From the NCBI GenBank assembly GCA_029260415.1, contig JAJDDH010000272.1:1-5173 (forward strand): a DNA stretch of 5,173 bases, read 5' to 3'. Below are positions 1-5,173 of this stretch, piece after piece. The notes under the pieces were generated by a model. That model was given only the letters and a program-made list of their open reading frames with translations. It searched no databases and was not told the DNA's origin. The position numbers and the translations under genes were made by a program. The number at the start of each line of letters is the position of its first letter. The stretch's first letter is position 1. The stretch is from Phycisphaerales bacterium (GTDB taxonomy: Bacteria > Planctomycetota > Phycisphaerae > Phycisphaerales > UBA1924).

Positions 1-665
1 CCCGCGTCGTACGGATCGACGTTGACGCAGATCAGCCGCCCGGGCGGGCTGAGCACGCCAAAGTTCGTGATGAACGCCCGGTCCGCGGGCCCCAGGTCCG
101 TCGTGACCACGGGCGAGGCGTTGACCAGCAGCGACTGGGCCGGGGCGGACCACGCCTGAGCCCCGGTCCCCCGGTCCAGCGCGATCAGCTCGTCGAACGC
201 CGCGTACAGCACCGTCCCGTTCTTCAGATCGACCGCGGGCGTCGCCCACGAGTTGAACACCGGGGGGGGCAGGGGCGTGGTCCAGAGCGCGTCACCCGTC
301 TTCCGGTCGATGGCGACCGCGTGGTACGCGCCGCCGATGCCCGCGCTCGCGTAGACGCGCTGCTTATCGACCACCACACCGCCCGGGCCAACAAACTCCA
401 TCGCCTGCCCGATCGGGTCGTTGTCCGCCACCCAGGCGATATCGCCCAGCTGCGCCGGGCCCGGGTCCGAATCGAGCGTGAGCGAGCGACGATCCGCCTC
501 CCGCGCCAGGTGCGTCCACACCCCAGGCGCCGGCAGCAGCACCTCGGGGCGCACCGTGCCCGTCGGGTCACCGGAGGTGTCCTCCTCGGCGTCGAAGGCG
601 AAGCCAGCAGACACCAGCGACGCACAAACGCCCACTACACAACTCATCAGCACATGATCACGCAT
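1..665 (-). CDS. Exported PQQ-like beta-propeller protein, partial (3' end outside window)
   Basis: Seen: an open frame of 221 codons running off the window edge. The chosen ATG (663-665) opens an apparent signal peptide, MRDHVLMSCVVGVCASLVSA then GFA, with likely cleavage near residue 23. A TTG one codon upstream is an alternative start. A GAGAGG lies 16 nt before the ATG, farther than usual. From residue 98 there are repeats of PQQ-like propeller type: VYASAG...YHAVAIDRKTGDALWTTPL (104-132), then VLYAAFDELIALDRGTGAQAWSA (two parts, 152-174), then a third strand set at 182-203. Known: such repeats form beta-propellers, often periplasmic or surface-exposed and with or without enzyme activity. 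Context: it starts 42 bp after a PEP-CTERM-like gene whose leader holds a cobalamin riboswitch, so it is probably co-transcribed and B12-repressed. Inferred: a surface cobalamin-binding role similar to BtuG of Bacteroides. A general PQQ-like protein of other function remains possible. No PQQ-dehydrogenase catalytic features are visible in this part. Confidence 0.82.
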   Translation of the reverse strand, partial: MRDHVLMSCVVGVCASLVSAGFAFDAEEDTSGDPTGTVRPEVLLPAPGVWTHLAREADRRSLTLDSDPGPAQLGDIAWVADNDPIGQAMEFVGPGGVVVDKQRVYASAGIGGAYHAVAIDRKTGDALWTTPLPPPVFNSWATPAVDLKNGTVLYAAFDELIALDRGTGAQAWSAPAQSLLVNASPVVTTDLGPADRAFITNFGVLSPPGRLICVNVDPYDA

Positions 666-707
666 CAAACGCGGCGCCGGCCTCTCGACCGACGCAGCGT
701 CCCTCTC

Positions 708-1544
708 CTACAGCGAGGCGCTCCGCCGCCGTCGGCAGAGCAAAAACACACCGGGCGGCGCGATCAACGCAACGCCGCCCGGGCTTGGAACCGAAACATC
801 CGCGAACGCGTCGATCTCGAACGCGATCGCGGACTCGTTGAGCACCCGGATAAACGAGACCTCGCTCAGGCCCGTCCCCGCCAGGTCGAACCCGACCCCG
901 CCGCCCGAGCCGTCGTACAGATCAACCAGCTGGCTCAGGCTCTTGCCCGCCAGATCGCCCAGCGTGATCGACGGATCGACCGGGCGGGTGAAGTCCGTCT
1001 CGACCGAGCCCGGGAACGAATCGAACGGGCCAGAGTCCTGGTAGCCCAGCACGGGCATGAGGTCGAGCAGGCGGGTCTGCACGTTGACCCAGTCCAGCCC
1101 GTTGGCGCTGACCTGGACCGTCGCCTCCCCCCCGACGCCGAACATGCTGGGCGGATCTCCGACCTCCCCGAACCCGATGAATCCCGCGTTGCCGAAGATC
1201 AGAAAGTCGATCCCGAACGGGTTGCCCGCGTCGTCGCGGATGGCCTGCTCGAACTCGACCGTGAGGAACCCGCCCGAGCCGATCGAGACCAGCTCGTCCA
1301 TGCCGAACGCGGGGCTGAAGGGGTTGACCACGCCCGGGAATCCATCGAGCTCGCCCGTGAACCGCTCGGGGGACCCCAGGGCAGTCAGCGCGTTCGTAAA
1401 CCCGCTCACGGGGTTGGATCCCTCGTCGTAGCCCACCACGCCCGAGGCGTATGGGTTCGAGACCGTGTCATTGGCGAGCAGTATTCCATTCATCGCAAGC
1501 GCACCAACAGCGCACGCACACACAGTGCTCCGTCGCATCTCCAT
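708..1544 (-). CDS. Secreted surface protein with PEP-CTERM-like anchor, first gene behind B12 riboswitch
   Basis: Seen: 278 aa from ATG 1542-1544. The frame stays open upstream to a GTG at 1736, but that part is riboswitch leader. The chosen start follows a GA-rich tract (GAGAGAGAAAG) at Shine-Dalgarno distance and gives a signal peptide, MEMRRSTVCACAVGALAMNG then ILLA, cleaved near residue 24. ATG 1538 (MRRS) is also possible. The mature part has IGSGGFLTVEFEQAI (88-102), GIDFLIFGNAG (111-121), VQVSANGLDWVNV (143-155), a GFDLAGTGLSEVSFIRV segment (218-234) and EIDAFADV (243-250). The C-terminus reads VPSP, a hydrophobic stretch, then CRRRRSASL, a PEP-CTERM-like sorting tail. Known: such tails direct proteins to exosortase-type surface anchoring. 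From memory, the GGxxTVxFxxxI...IxGNA pattern resembles 'cell surface proteins' in Bacteroidetes B12 loci. Inferred: surface cobalamin binding, or a partner of the propeller protein. Function is unproven. The Cys just before the Arg cluster is unusual. Confidence 0.85.
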   Translation of the reverse strand: MEMRRSTVCACAVGALAMNGILLANDTVSNPYASGVVGYDEGSNPVSGFTNALTALGSPERFTGELDGFPGVVNPFSPAFGMDELVSIGSGGFLTVEFEQAIRDDAGNPFGIDFLIFGNAGFIGFGEVGDPPSMFGVGGEATVQVSANGLDWVNVQTRLLDLMPVLGYQDSGPFDSFPGSVETDFTRPVDPSITLGDLAGKSLSQLVDLYDGSGGGVGFDLAGTGLSEVSFIRVLNESAIAFEIDAFADVSVPSPGGVALIAPPGVFLLCRRRRSASL

Positions 1545-1735
1545 ATGCTTTCTCTCTCTCTGTCTCTGTGCAGAGGCGGAGCGATCTCCAGACGCGCCGC
1601 CAGCCCTCATCCCGTATCGCGCGGGAAGGCTTCCACCGGAAAGTTCCGGGAGCACTCGCCTGGGCTGGTTCCGAGGAGATGCCGCGCGGGAAGCGCACAC
1701 GGCAGTCCGTCGGGCCCGGTTCGCGAGGGCGCCCA
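1545..1735 (-). promoter_or_regulatory. Leader between riboswitch and first gene (candidate expression platform)
   Basis: This stretch of about 190 nt separates the aptamer from the ATG of the PEP-CTERM-like gene. No hairpin followed by a U-run was seen, so control of translation, or Rho-dependent termination, is more likely than intrinsic termination. Visible elements are a palindrome CCGGAAAGTTCCGG (1636-1649), a GGAAGGCTTCC inverted repeat (1624-1634 region), an 11-nt direct repeat CGCGCGGGAAG (1618-1628 and 1683-1693), and a CT/GA microsatellite (1550-1568) that supplies a purine-rich ribosome-binding site on the mRNA. CTCT and AGAG arms beside that site (about 1565-1576) could fold over it. 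Confidence 0.45.
1550..1568. repeat. Short CT/GA dinucleotide tract over the ribosome-binding site
   Basis: The plus strand reads as consecutive TC units (1551-1561), then GTCTCTG. On the minus-strand mRNA this is a GA tract ending 5 to 8 nt before the ATG at 1544. It probably serves as the Shine-Dalgarno region of the riboswitch-controlled gene. Short tandem tracts of this kind can vary in length by slippage. Confidence 0.6.
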
Positions 1736-1999
1736 CGTCAGTGTCAAAGGCAGGTCTTCCGGCTTCGGGCTCGGCGAGGGCCAGCCTTCCCGACGGGCTC
1801 GTGCAGAATGCACACCCGTCAGTGGCTCACTCGGGAGGGGAAAGCCCCTGTCCCGTGTGACCCGAAATCCCCTTGTTTCCAAGGGCTTTCGGGGGCTCGC
1901 GTCGTCACCCGTTACGGCGGCGCGTCCGCGGCGGATTTTCACCGCCTTCCCTATTCTCCCGCACCCAATCTCAACGACCGGGCTTGGGAACCTCTGACG
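1736..1999 (-). ncRNA. Cobalamin (B12) riboswitch
   Basis: Seen on the minus strand, in canonical order: AATAGGGAA (1947-1955); the hairpin GGCGGTGAAAATCCGCC (1930-1946); the GCGG...CGCCGCCGTAACGGG stretch (about 1907-1933); a long hairpin with CCCGAAA/TTTCGGG and CCCTTG/CAAGGG stems around a GAAA loop (1861-1893); a CGGG...CCCG hairpin (1832-1855); the conserved GCCACTG (1820-1826); a GACGGG/CCCGTC stem-loop (1792-1820); GGGAAGGC (1784-1791); and the B12 box AAGCCGGAAGACCTGCC (1749-1765). CGTCAG (1994-1999) and CTGACG (1736-1741) can pair as the closing P1 helix and set the ends given. Known: this class binds adenosyl- or other cobalamins and usually represses B12 uptake or synthesis genes. 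Here it reads toward the PEP-CTERM-like and propeller genes, so these are likely off when B12 is plentiful. No protein-coding content is assigned to this stretch. Confidence 0.95.
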
Positions 2000-2006
2000 A
2001 GGGAAC

Positions 2007-2033
2007 GTTATCACACCCCCGCCCCGGGTTCAA
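2007..2033 (-). promoter_or_regulatory. Candidate sigma70-type promoter for the riboswitch operon
   Basis: On the minus strand, TTGAAC (2028-2033) is followed after 15 nt by TGT-GATAAC, an extended -10 form (hexamer 2007-2012). The predicted start near position 2000 falls exactly where the riboswitch P1 helix begins, which supports the call. The spacer is short and both hexamers are imperfect. Confidence 0.45.
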
Positions 2034-2061
2034 CTCAAATCCGCCGAGCGCCCCGATCCGC

Positions 2062-2074
2062 CCGCTGTCAGCGG
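2062..2074. repeat. Short inverted repeat CCGCTGTCAGCGG
   Basis: A perfect 5-bp stem with a GTC loop in the gap between the glycosylasparaginase stop and the riboswitch promoter. No U-run follows it on either strand in the right direction. It could be an operator or part of a transcript end. The rest of this gap holds nothing else recognisable. Confidence 0.3.
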
Positions 2075-2075
2075 C

Positions 2076-2096
2076 AAAAATCTCGCTGGCGCAACG
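2076..2096 (-). terminator. Weak candidate intrinsic terminator after the glycosylasparaginase gene
   Basis: Three nucleotides after the TAA, the minus strand reads CGTTG-CGC-CAGCG, a 5-bp stem with one G-U pair, then AGATTTTT. The layout fits a Rho-independent terminator, but the stem is short. It would insulate the B12 operon downstream. Confidence 0.35.
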
Positions 2097-2098
2097 CT

Positions 2099-3175
2099 TT
2101 ACGCGTGCACGACGGCGCACGCCACCCGCCGCGCCGGGCCCGTCGTATCGCGCACCGAGAACGAATCGCCCCCGCGAAGCACCGCCCCGCCGTACGCCCC
2201 GTCCTTGCGCAGCGCGTACATCGCCACGTTGAAGTTCGGCAGGCCCTTCTCCGTACGCAGGTCCTTGCGCTTGGTGCGCGAGTCGATGTGGCGCAGCACC
2301 GCCAGGCACGCCTCGGTGGGCGTCATCCCCTGCTCCATGAACCGCACCGCCAGGAACGCGCCGCACGACTGGATCACCGCCTCGCCCCGCCCCGTCGCGC
2401 CCGCGGAGCCGACCTCGTTGTCCACGTACATCCCTGCGCCGATGATCGGGCTGTCGCCCACACGCCCCGGGATCTTGTAGCTCAGCCCGCTGGTGGTCGT
2501 TGTCGCGCCCAGGTCGCCGTCGCCGTCAACCGCGCCGCAGTGGATGGTGCCGTAGGTGAACGGGATCTCCCCCGCTGCGCCCTGCCGCTGGCCCTTGAGC
2601 TCAATCTTCTGGTCCGAGTCCAGCCAGTCGTCGCTGGGGCTGGCGTTTCGCTTCCAGCGGAGCCACGCGTTGCGGGCCTTCTCGGTCAGCAGGTTCTCCT
2701 CGGGGAAGCCCTGCTGCACAGCGAAGCGCTTGGCGCCCTCGCCTACGAGCATGACATGATCGGTCTCGGTGAGCACCTTCAGCGCGACCGCCGCGGGGTG
2801 CTTGATGTTCTCAATACAAGCCACCGCGCCCGCCTTGTGGCTGGGCCCGTGCATGACCGAGGCGTCGAGCTGCACGACGCCCAGCTCGTTGGGCAGCCCG
2901 CCGTAGCCCACGGACATGTCCTTCTCATCCGCCTCAACGATGCCCACGCCCTCGACGACCGCCGCCGCGGGGTCGGAGCCCGCCAGCATCCGCTCCCAGG
3001 CCCGGTCGCAGGCGCGCACGCCATTGCCCGAGGAGATGACGCACATGCCCCGGTGCCCGTCGCCCTCGTGGGCGGGCTGTCTCGCGGGGCGGGCCGAGGC
3101 CAGGCCCCCCGTCAGCACGGCGCCCGCGCCCACCGCCCCAACCCCCAGAAAGCGACGACGATCGATGGTGTTCAT
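2099..3175 (-). CDS. Tat-exported N4-(beta-N-acetylglucosaminyl)-L-asparaginase (Ntn hydrolase)
   Basis: Seen: 358 aa from ATG 3173-3175. The frame is open farther upstream, but that part is antisense to the kinase gene. This start gives a twin-arginine signal, DRRRFLG plus an Ala/Gly-rich hydrophobic stretch (5-28), so export across the inner membrane in folded form is likely. The catalytic region has YGTIHCGAVD with the expected autocleavage just before Thr210, TTTTSG (225-230), GRVGDSPIIGAGMYVDN (237-253), and ATGRGE (260-265). All match the glycosylasparaginase beta-subunit pattern. Known: the enzyme cleaves the GlcNAc-Asn bond left by glycoprotein breakdown after self-processing into alpha and beta chains. 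The residue before the catalytic Thr is Gly, where human and Flavobacterium enzymes have Asp. A related isoaspartyl peptidase or L-asparaginase is the main alternative. It is divergent from the PPK2 gene with a 60-bp gap. A GGGGG two bases before the ATG is only a weak ribosome-binding site. Confidence 0.9.
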   Translation of the reverse strand: MNTIDRRRFLGVGAVGAGAVLTGGLASARPARQPAHEGDGHRGMCVISSGNGVRACDRAWERMLAGSDPAAAVVEGVGIVEADEKDMSVGYGGLPNELGVVQLDASVMHGPSHKAGAVACIENIKHPAAVALKVLTETDHVMLVGEGAKRFAVQQGFPEENLLTEKARNAWLRWKRNASPSDDWLDSDQKIELKGQRQGAAGEIPFTYGTIHCGAVDGDGDLGATTTTSGLSYKIPGRVGDSPIIGAGMYVDNEVGSAGATGRGEAVIQSCGAFLAVRFMEQGMTPTEACLAVLRHIDSRTKRKDLRTEKGLPNFNVAMYALRKDGAYGGAVLRGGDSFSVRDTTGPARRVACAVVHA

Positions 3176-3178
3176 GCC

Positions 3179-3197
3179 CCCAGTCTGACAGATTGGG
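3179..3197. promoter_or_regulatory. Near-perfect palindrome in the divergent intergenic region
   Basis: CCCAGTCTGACAGATTGGG has 9-nt arms around a central A, with 8 of 9 pairs matching. It sits 4 bp from the glycosylasparaginase ATG and 39 bp before the PPK2 ATG. Its position and symmetry suit an operator for a dimeric regulator, but no known consensus was recognised. Confidence 0.3.
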
Positions 3198-3235
3198 CGC
3201 GCCGCGTCACGCCCGGATCGTGGTACGGTGTGCCG

Positions 3236-4060
3236 ATGGACGTCATCAAGCGATTCCGCGCCGCGCCGGGCAAGAAGGTCGATCTCAAGGACTGGGACCC
3301 GGACGAGACGCTGGGCATGGACCGGGGCGACGCGGAAGCCCGCCTCGCGGACAACGCCCAGGCGATCGGCAAGCTCCAGCACCGCCTGTTCGCCGAGGGG
3401 AAGCGCTCGCTGCTGGTGGTGCTGCAGGCGATGGACGCCGCGGGCAAGGACTCGACCGTCCGCCACGTGCTGCGCGACGTCAACCCGCAGGGCGTCCTGG
3501 TCACCTCGTTCAAGAAGCCGACCTCGCACGAGCTGGCGCGCGACTTCCTCTGGCGCATCCACCGGCGCACGCCCCGCAAGGGGCACATCCGTGTCTTCAA
3601 CCGCTCGCACTACGAGGACGTGCTCGTCGTCCGCGTCGAGAGCATTGTTCCCAAGAGCGTGTGGGAGAAGCGGTACCGGGCGATCAACGACTTCGAGCGC
3701 ACCATCAGCGAGTCGGGCACGGAGATCATCAAGATCTACCTCAACATCTCCAAGGACCGCCAGCGCGAGAAGCTCATGCGCCGCCTGACCGACCCGGACC
3801 GCGCCTGGAAGTTCGAGGCCGCGGACTTCGAGACCCGCCGCAAGTGGGACCAGTACATGAACGCCTACGAGGACGCGATCACCGAGTGCAATACCGACAG
3901 CGCCCCGTGGTTCATCGTCCCCACCAACAAGAAGTGGTTCCGCCTGTTCGTCATCAGCCAGATCATCCGCGACACCCTCGAGCGGATGGACCCGCAGCTT
4001 CCCCCGCTCAAGATCGAGCCCGCCGTCGCGATGCGACTGCTCGAGGACGGCGTGGACTGA
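3236..4060 (+). CDS. ppk2: Polyphosphate kinase 2 family protein (polyP:nucleotide phosphotransferase)
   Basis: Seen: 274 aa from ATG 3236. A GTG two codons upstream is the alternative, and neither has a clear Shine-Dalgarno. Motifs in order: Walker A, MDAAGKDST (66-74); NPQGVLVTSFKKPTSHE (83-99); Walker B region FNRSHYEDVLVVRV (121-134); WEKRYRAINDFE (143-154); lid region with RRLTDPDRAWKF (182-193) and RRKWDQYMNAYE (201-212); and a C-terminal APWFIVPTNKKWFR (223-236). Known: PPK2 enzymes use polyphosphate to phosphorylate nucleotides. The single-domain length of about 270 aa and the motif wording resemble the short class III enzymes, which act on both NMPs and NDPs. The class assignment is inferred. 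It is probably cytosolic, as no signal or membrane segment is seen. The RecQ gene follows after 67 bp on the same strand. No strong terminator was seen between them, so co-transcription is possible. Confidence 0.95.
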   Translation: MDVIKRFRAAPGKKVDLKDWDPDETLGMDRGDAEARLADNAQAIGKLQHRLFAEGKRSLLVVLQAMDAAGKDSTVRHVLRDVNPQGVLVTSFKKPTSHELARDFLWRIHRRTPRKGHIRVFNRSHYEDVLVVRVESIVPKSVWEKRYRAINDFERTISESGTEIIKIYLNISKDRQREKLMRRLTDPDRAWKFEAADFETRRKWDQYMNAYEDAITECNTDSAPWFIVPTNKKWFRLFVISQIIRDTLERMDPQLPPLKIEPAVAMRLLEDGVD

Positions 4061-4127
4061 TCGCTTCTCCCTCCCTCGGTGGGGCCAGATTCCTGCCGAC
4101 CTCTCTCACTCCCTACCCTTGCCCCCC

Positions 4128-5173
4128 ATGCCCGACGCCCCGACCCTCGAATCCGCCCTGCCCATCCTCCGAGACCGCTTCGGGCTCGAATCCCTCCGCC
4201 CACTACAGGGCGAGATCATCGCGCGCACGCTCGCGGGCGCCGACTCGCTGGTCGTCATGCCCACGGGCTCGGGCAAGAGCCTCTGCTTCCAGCTCCCCGC
4301 CCTCGCCCTGCCCGGGCTGGACGCCACAGGCCCGGGCGTGGCGCTCGTCTTCAGCCCCCTGATCGCCCTCATGGAGGACCAGGTCGCCGCGCTCAAGCGC
4401 AAGGACATCCGCGCCGAGTACATCAACTCAACGCTGGGCAAGCGCGAGCGCGAGAAGCGCTACGCCAGGCTCGCCCGGGGCGACTACGAGCTGATCTACG
4501 CCACCCCCGAGCGCATGCACAAGCCCGAGTTCATCCAGGCGCTGCGCACGGTCCCCGGGGGCGTCAAGCTCCTCGCCGTGGACGAGGCGCACTGCGTCTC
4601 CAAATGGGGGCACGACCTCCGCCCCGCGTACCAGCAGGTCGGGCAGTTCCGTCAGCAGCTCGGCTCCCCGCCCACCATCGCGCTCACCGCCACCGCCACC
4701 CGCGCCGTGCGCGACGACATCCGCGTCACCCTCGGGCTCAGCCCCGAGTCGATGCCGCTCTTTGCCACGCCCGTGGACCGCCCGAACCTGTGCCTCCGCG
4801 TCGAGCCCGTCTGGACCGACGCGGACAAGATCGACGCCGTGAAGACGCTCGCCGACAAGCACGTCGGCACGGGCATCGTCTACTTCTCGCTCATCAAGGA
4901 CCTCGAACGCCTCGAGGGCGAGTTCATTCGCGCCCTGCCCGGGCGCGAGGTCCGCGTCTATCACGGGCGCCTCGATCCACGCGAGAAAAAGAGGCTCTCC
5001 CGGCGCTTCGTCGAGGCCAAGCCCGACGACGGGCTGATCCTCCTGGCGACCAACGCCTTCGGCATGGGCGTGGACAAGCCCGACATCCGCTTCATCGCCC
5101 ACGCCCAGGTCCCGGGCAGCGTCGAGGCCTACCACCAGGAGGTCGGGCGCGCCGGGCGCGACGGGCTCCCCAG
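4128..5173 (+). CDS. recQ: RecQ-family ATP-dependent DNA helicase, partial (3' end outside window)
   Basis: Seen: 348 codons from ATG 4128, cut by the window edge. Motifs in order: motif 0, FGLESLRPLQGEII (18-31); Walker A, MPTGSGKS (44-51); Ia, FSPLIALMEDQV (75-86); Ib, YATPERM (124-130); II, DEAH (152-155), followed by the RecQ loop CVSKWGHDLRPAY (156-168); III, LTATAT (186-191); IV, GIVYFS (249-254); V, LLATNAFGMGVDKPDIRF (305-322); and VI, YHQEVGRAGRDG (335-346). Known: RecQ enzymes unwind DNA 3' to 5' in recombination and repair. In E. coli RecQ the loop after DEAH has WGHDF; here it is WGHDL, with Leu at 164. Whether zinc-binding and HRDC domains follow cannot be seen. The bases before the ATG are C/T-rich with no Shine-Dalgarno, as at other genes here. 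It starts 67 bp after the PPK2 stop. Confidence 0.95.
   Translation, partial: MPDAPTLESALPILRDRFGLESLRPLQGEIIARTLAGADSLVVMPTGSGKSLCFQLPALALPGLDATGPGVALVFSPLIALMEDQVAALKRKDIRAEYINSTLGKREREKRYARLARGDYELIYATPERMHKPEFIQALRTVPGGVKLLAVDEAHCVSKWGHDLRPAYQQVGQFRQQLGSPPTIALTATATRAVRDDIRVTLGLSPESMPLFATPVDRPNLCLRVEPVWTDADKIDAVKTLADKHVGTGIVYFSLIKDLERLEGEFIRALPGREVRVYHGRLDPREKKRLSRRFVEAKPDDGLILLATNAFGMGVDKPDIRFIAHAQVPGSVEAYHQEVGRAGRDGLP

Noticed and set aside
224..625. Minus-strand open frame of 133 codons
   Set aside because: It is out of frame with the propeller gene on the same strand. The translation is Arg/Thr/Pro-rich with no domain.
1545..1736. N-terminal extension of the PEP-CTERM-like protein from GTG 1736
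   Set aside because: It would put 64 unlikely residues before a clear signal peptide and overlap the riboswitch P1 helix. ATG 1544 has a purine-rich site in front.
321..1997. Long plus-strand open frame (558 codons)
   Set aside because: It is antisense to both secreted-protein genes and the riboswitch. Its translation is Arg-rich and low in complexity, as expected of a shadow frame in GC-rich DNA, with no recognisable domain.
3185..3229. Promoter for PPK2 using CTGACA and TACGGT
   Set aside because: The spacing of over 30 nt does not fit a sigma70-type promoter.
1451..3235. Upstream extension of the PPK2 frame
   Set aside because: It is open by chance across the riboswitch and antisense to the glycosylasparaginase gene. 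PPK2 homology begins only after ATG 3236.
3176..3610. N-terminal extension of the glycosylasparaginase frame
   Set aside because: It is antisense to the PPK2 gene, and a proper Tat signal starts at 3175.
4428..5135. Minus-strand open frame of 235 codons
   Set aside because: It is entirely antisense to the RecQ helicase, whose plus-strand motifs are unambiguous.

Overview
The window is high-GC bacterial DNA with strong G/C bias at third codon positions, few Shine-Dalgarno sequences and a secreted protein ending in a PEP-CTERM-like tail (VPSP, hydrophobic stretch, RRRR). Together these suggest a planctomycete, perhaps of the Phycisphaerae. That placement is an inference from style, not from a marker gene.

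Left part (1-2033, minus strand): a cobalamin (B12) riboswitch at about 1736-1999 lies behind a plausible promoter (2007-2033). A leader of about 190 nt then leads to two secreted-protein genes 42 bp apart. The first (708-1544) is a small exported protein with a PEP-CTERM-like anchor. The second (665 to beyond position 1) is an exported PQQ-like beta-propeller, cut by the window edge. This looks like a B12-repressed operon for capturing or taking up cobalamin at the cell surface. Its architecture recalls the B12 loci of Bacteroidetes, where a beta-propeller (BtuG) and other surface proteins help the BtuB transporter. The operon continues off the left edge, so no transporter gene can be seen here. 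This is the most interesting part of the window.

Middle (2076-4060): a Tat-exported glycosylasparaginase-type Ntn hydrolase (2099-3175, minus) is followed by a weak candidate terminator. It is divergent from a PPK2-family polyphosphate kinase (3236-4060, plus). The 60-bp gap between their starts holds a near-perfect 19-bp palindrome. The two genes have no obvious metabolic link.

Right part (4128-5173, plus): the N-terminal 348 codons of a RecQ-family DNA helicase, cut by the window edge, with all the core helicase motifs present and an unusual residue in the aromatic-rich loop. No tRNA, rRNA, CRISPR array, insertion sequence or phage gene was seen.
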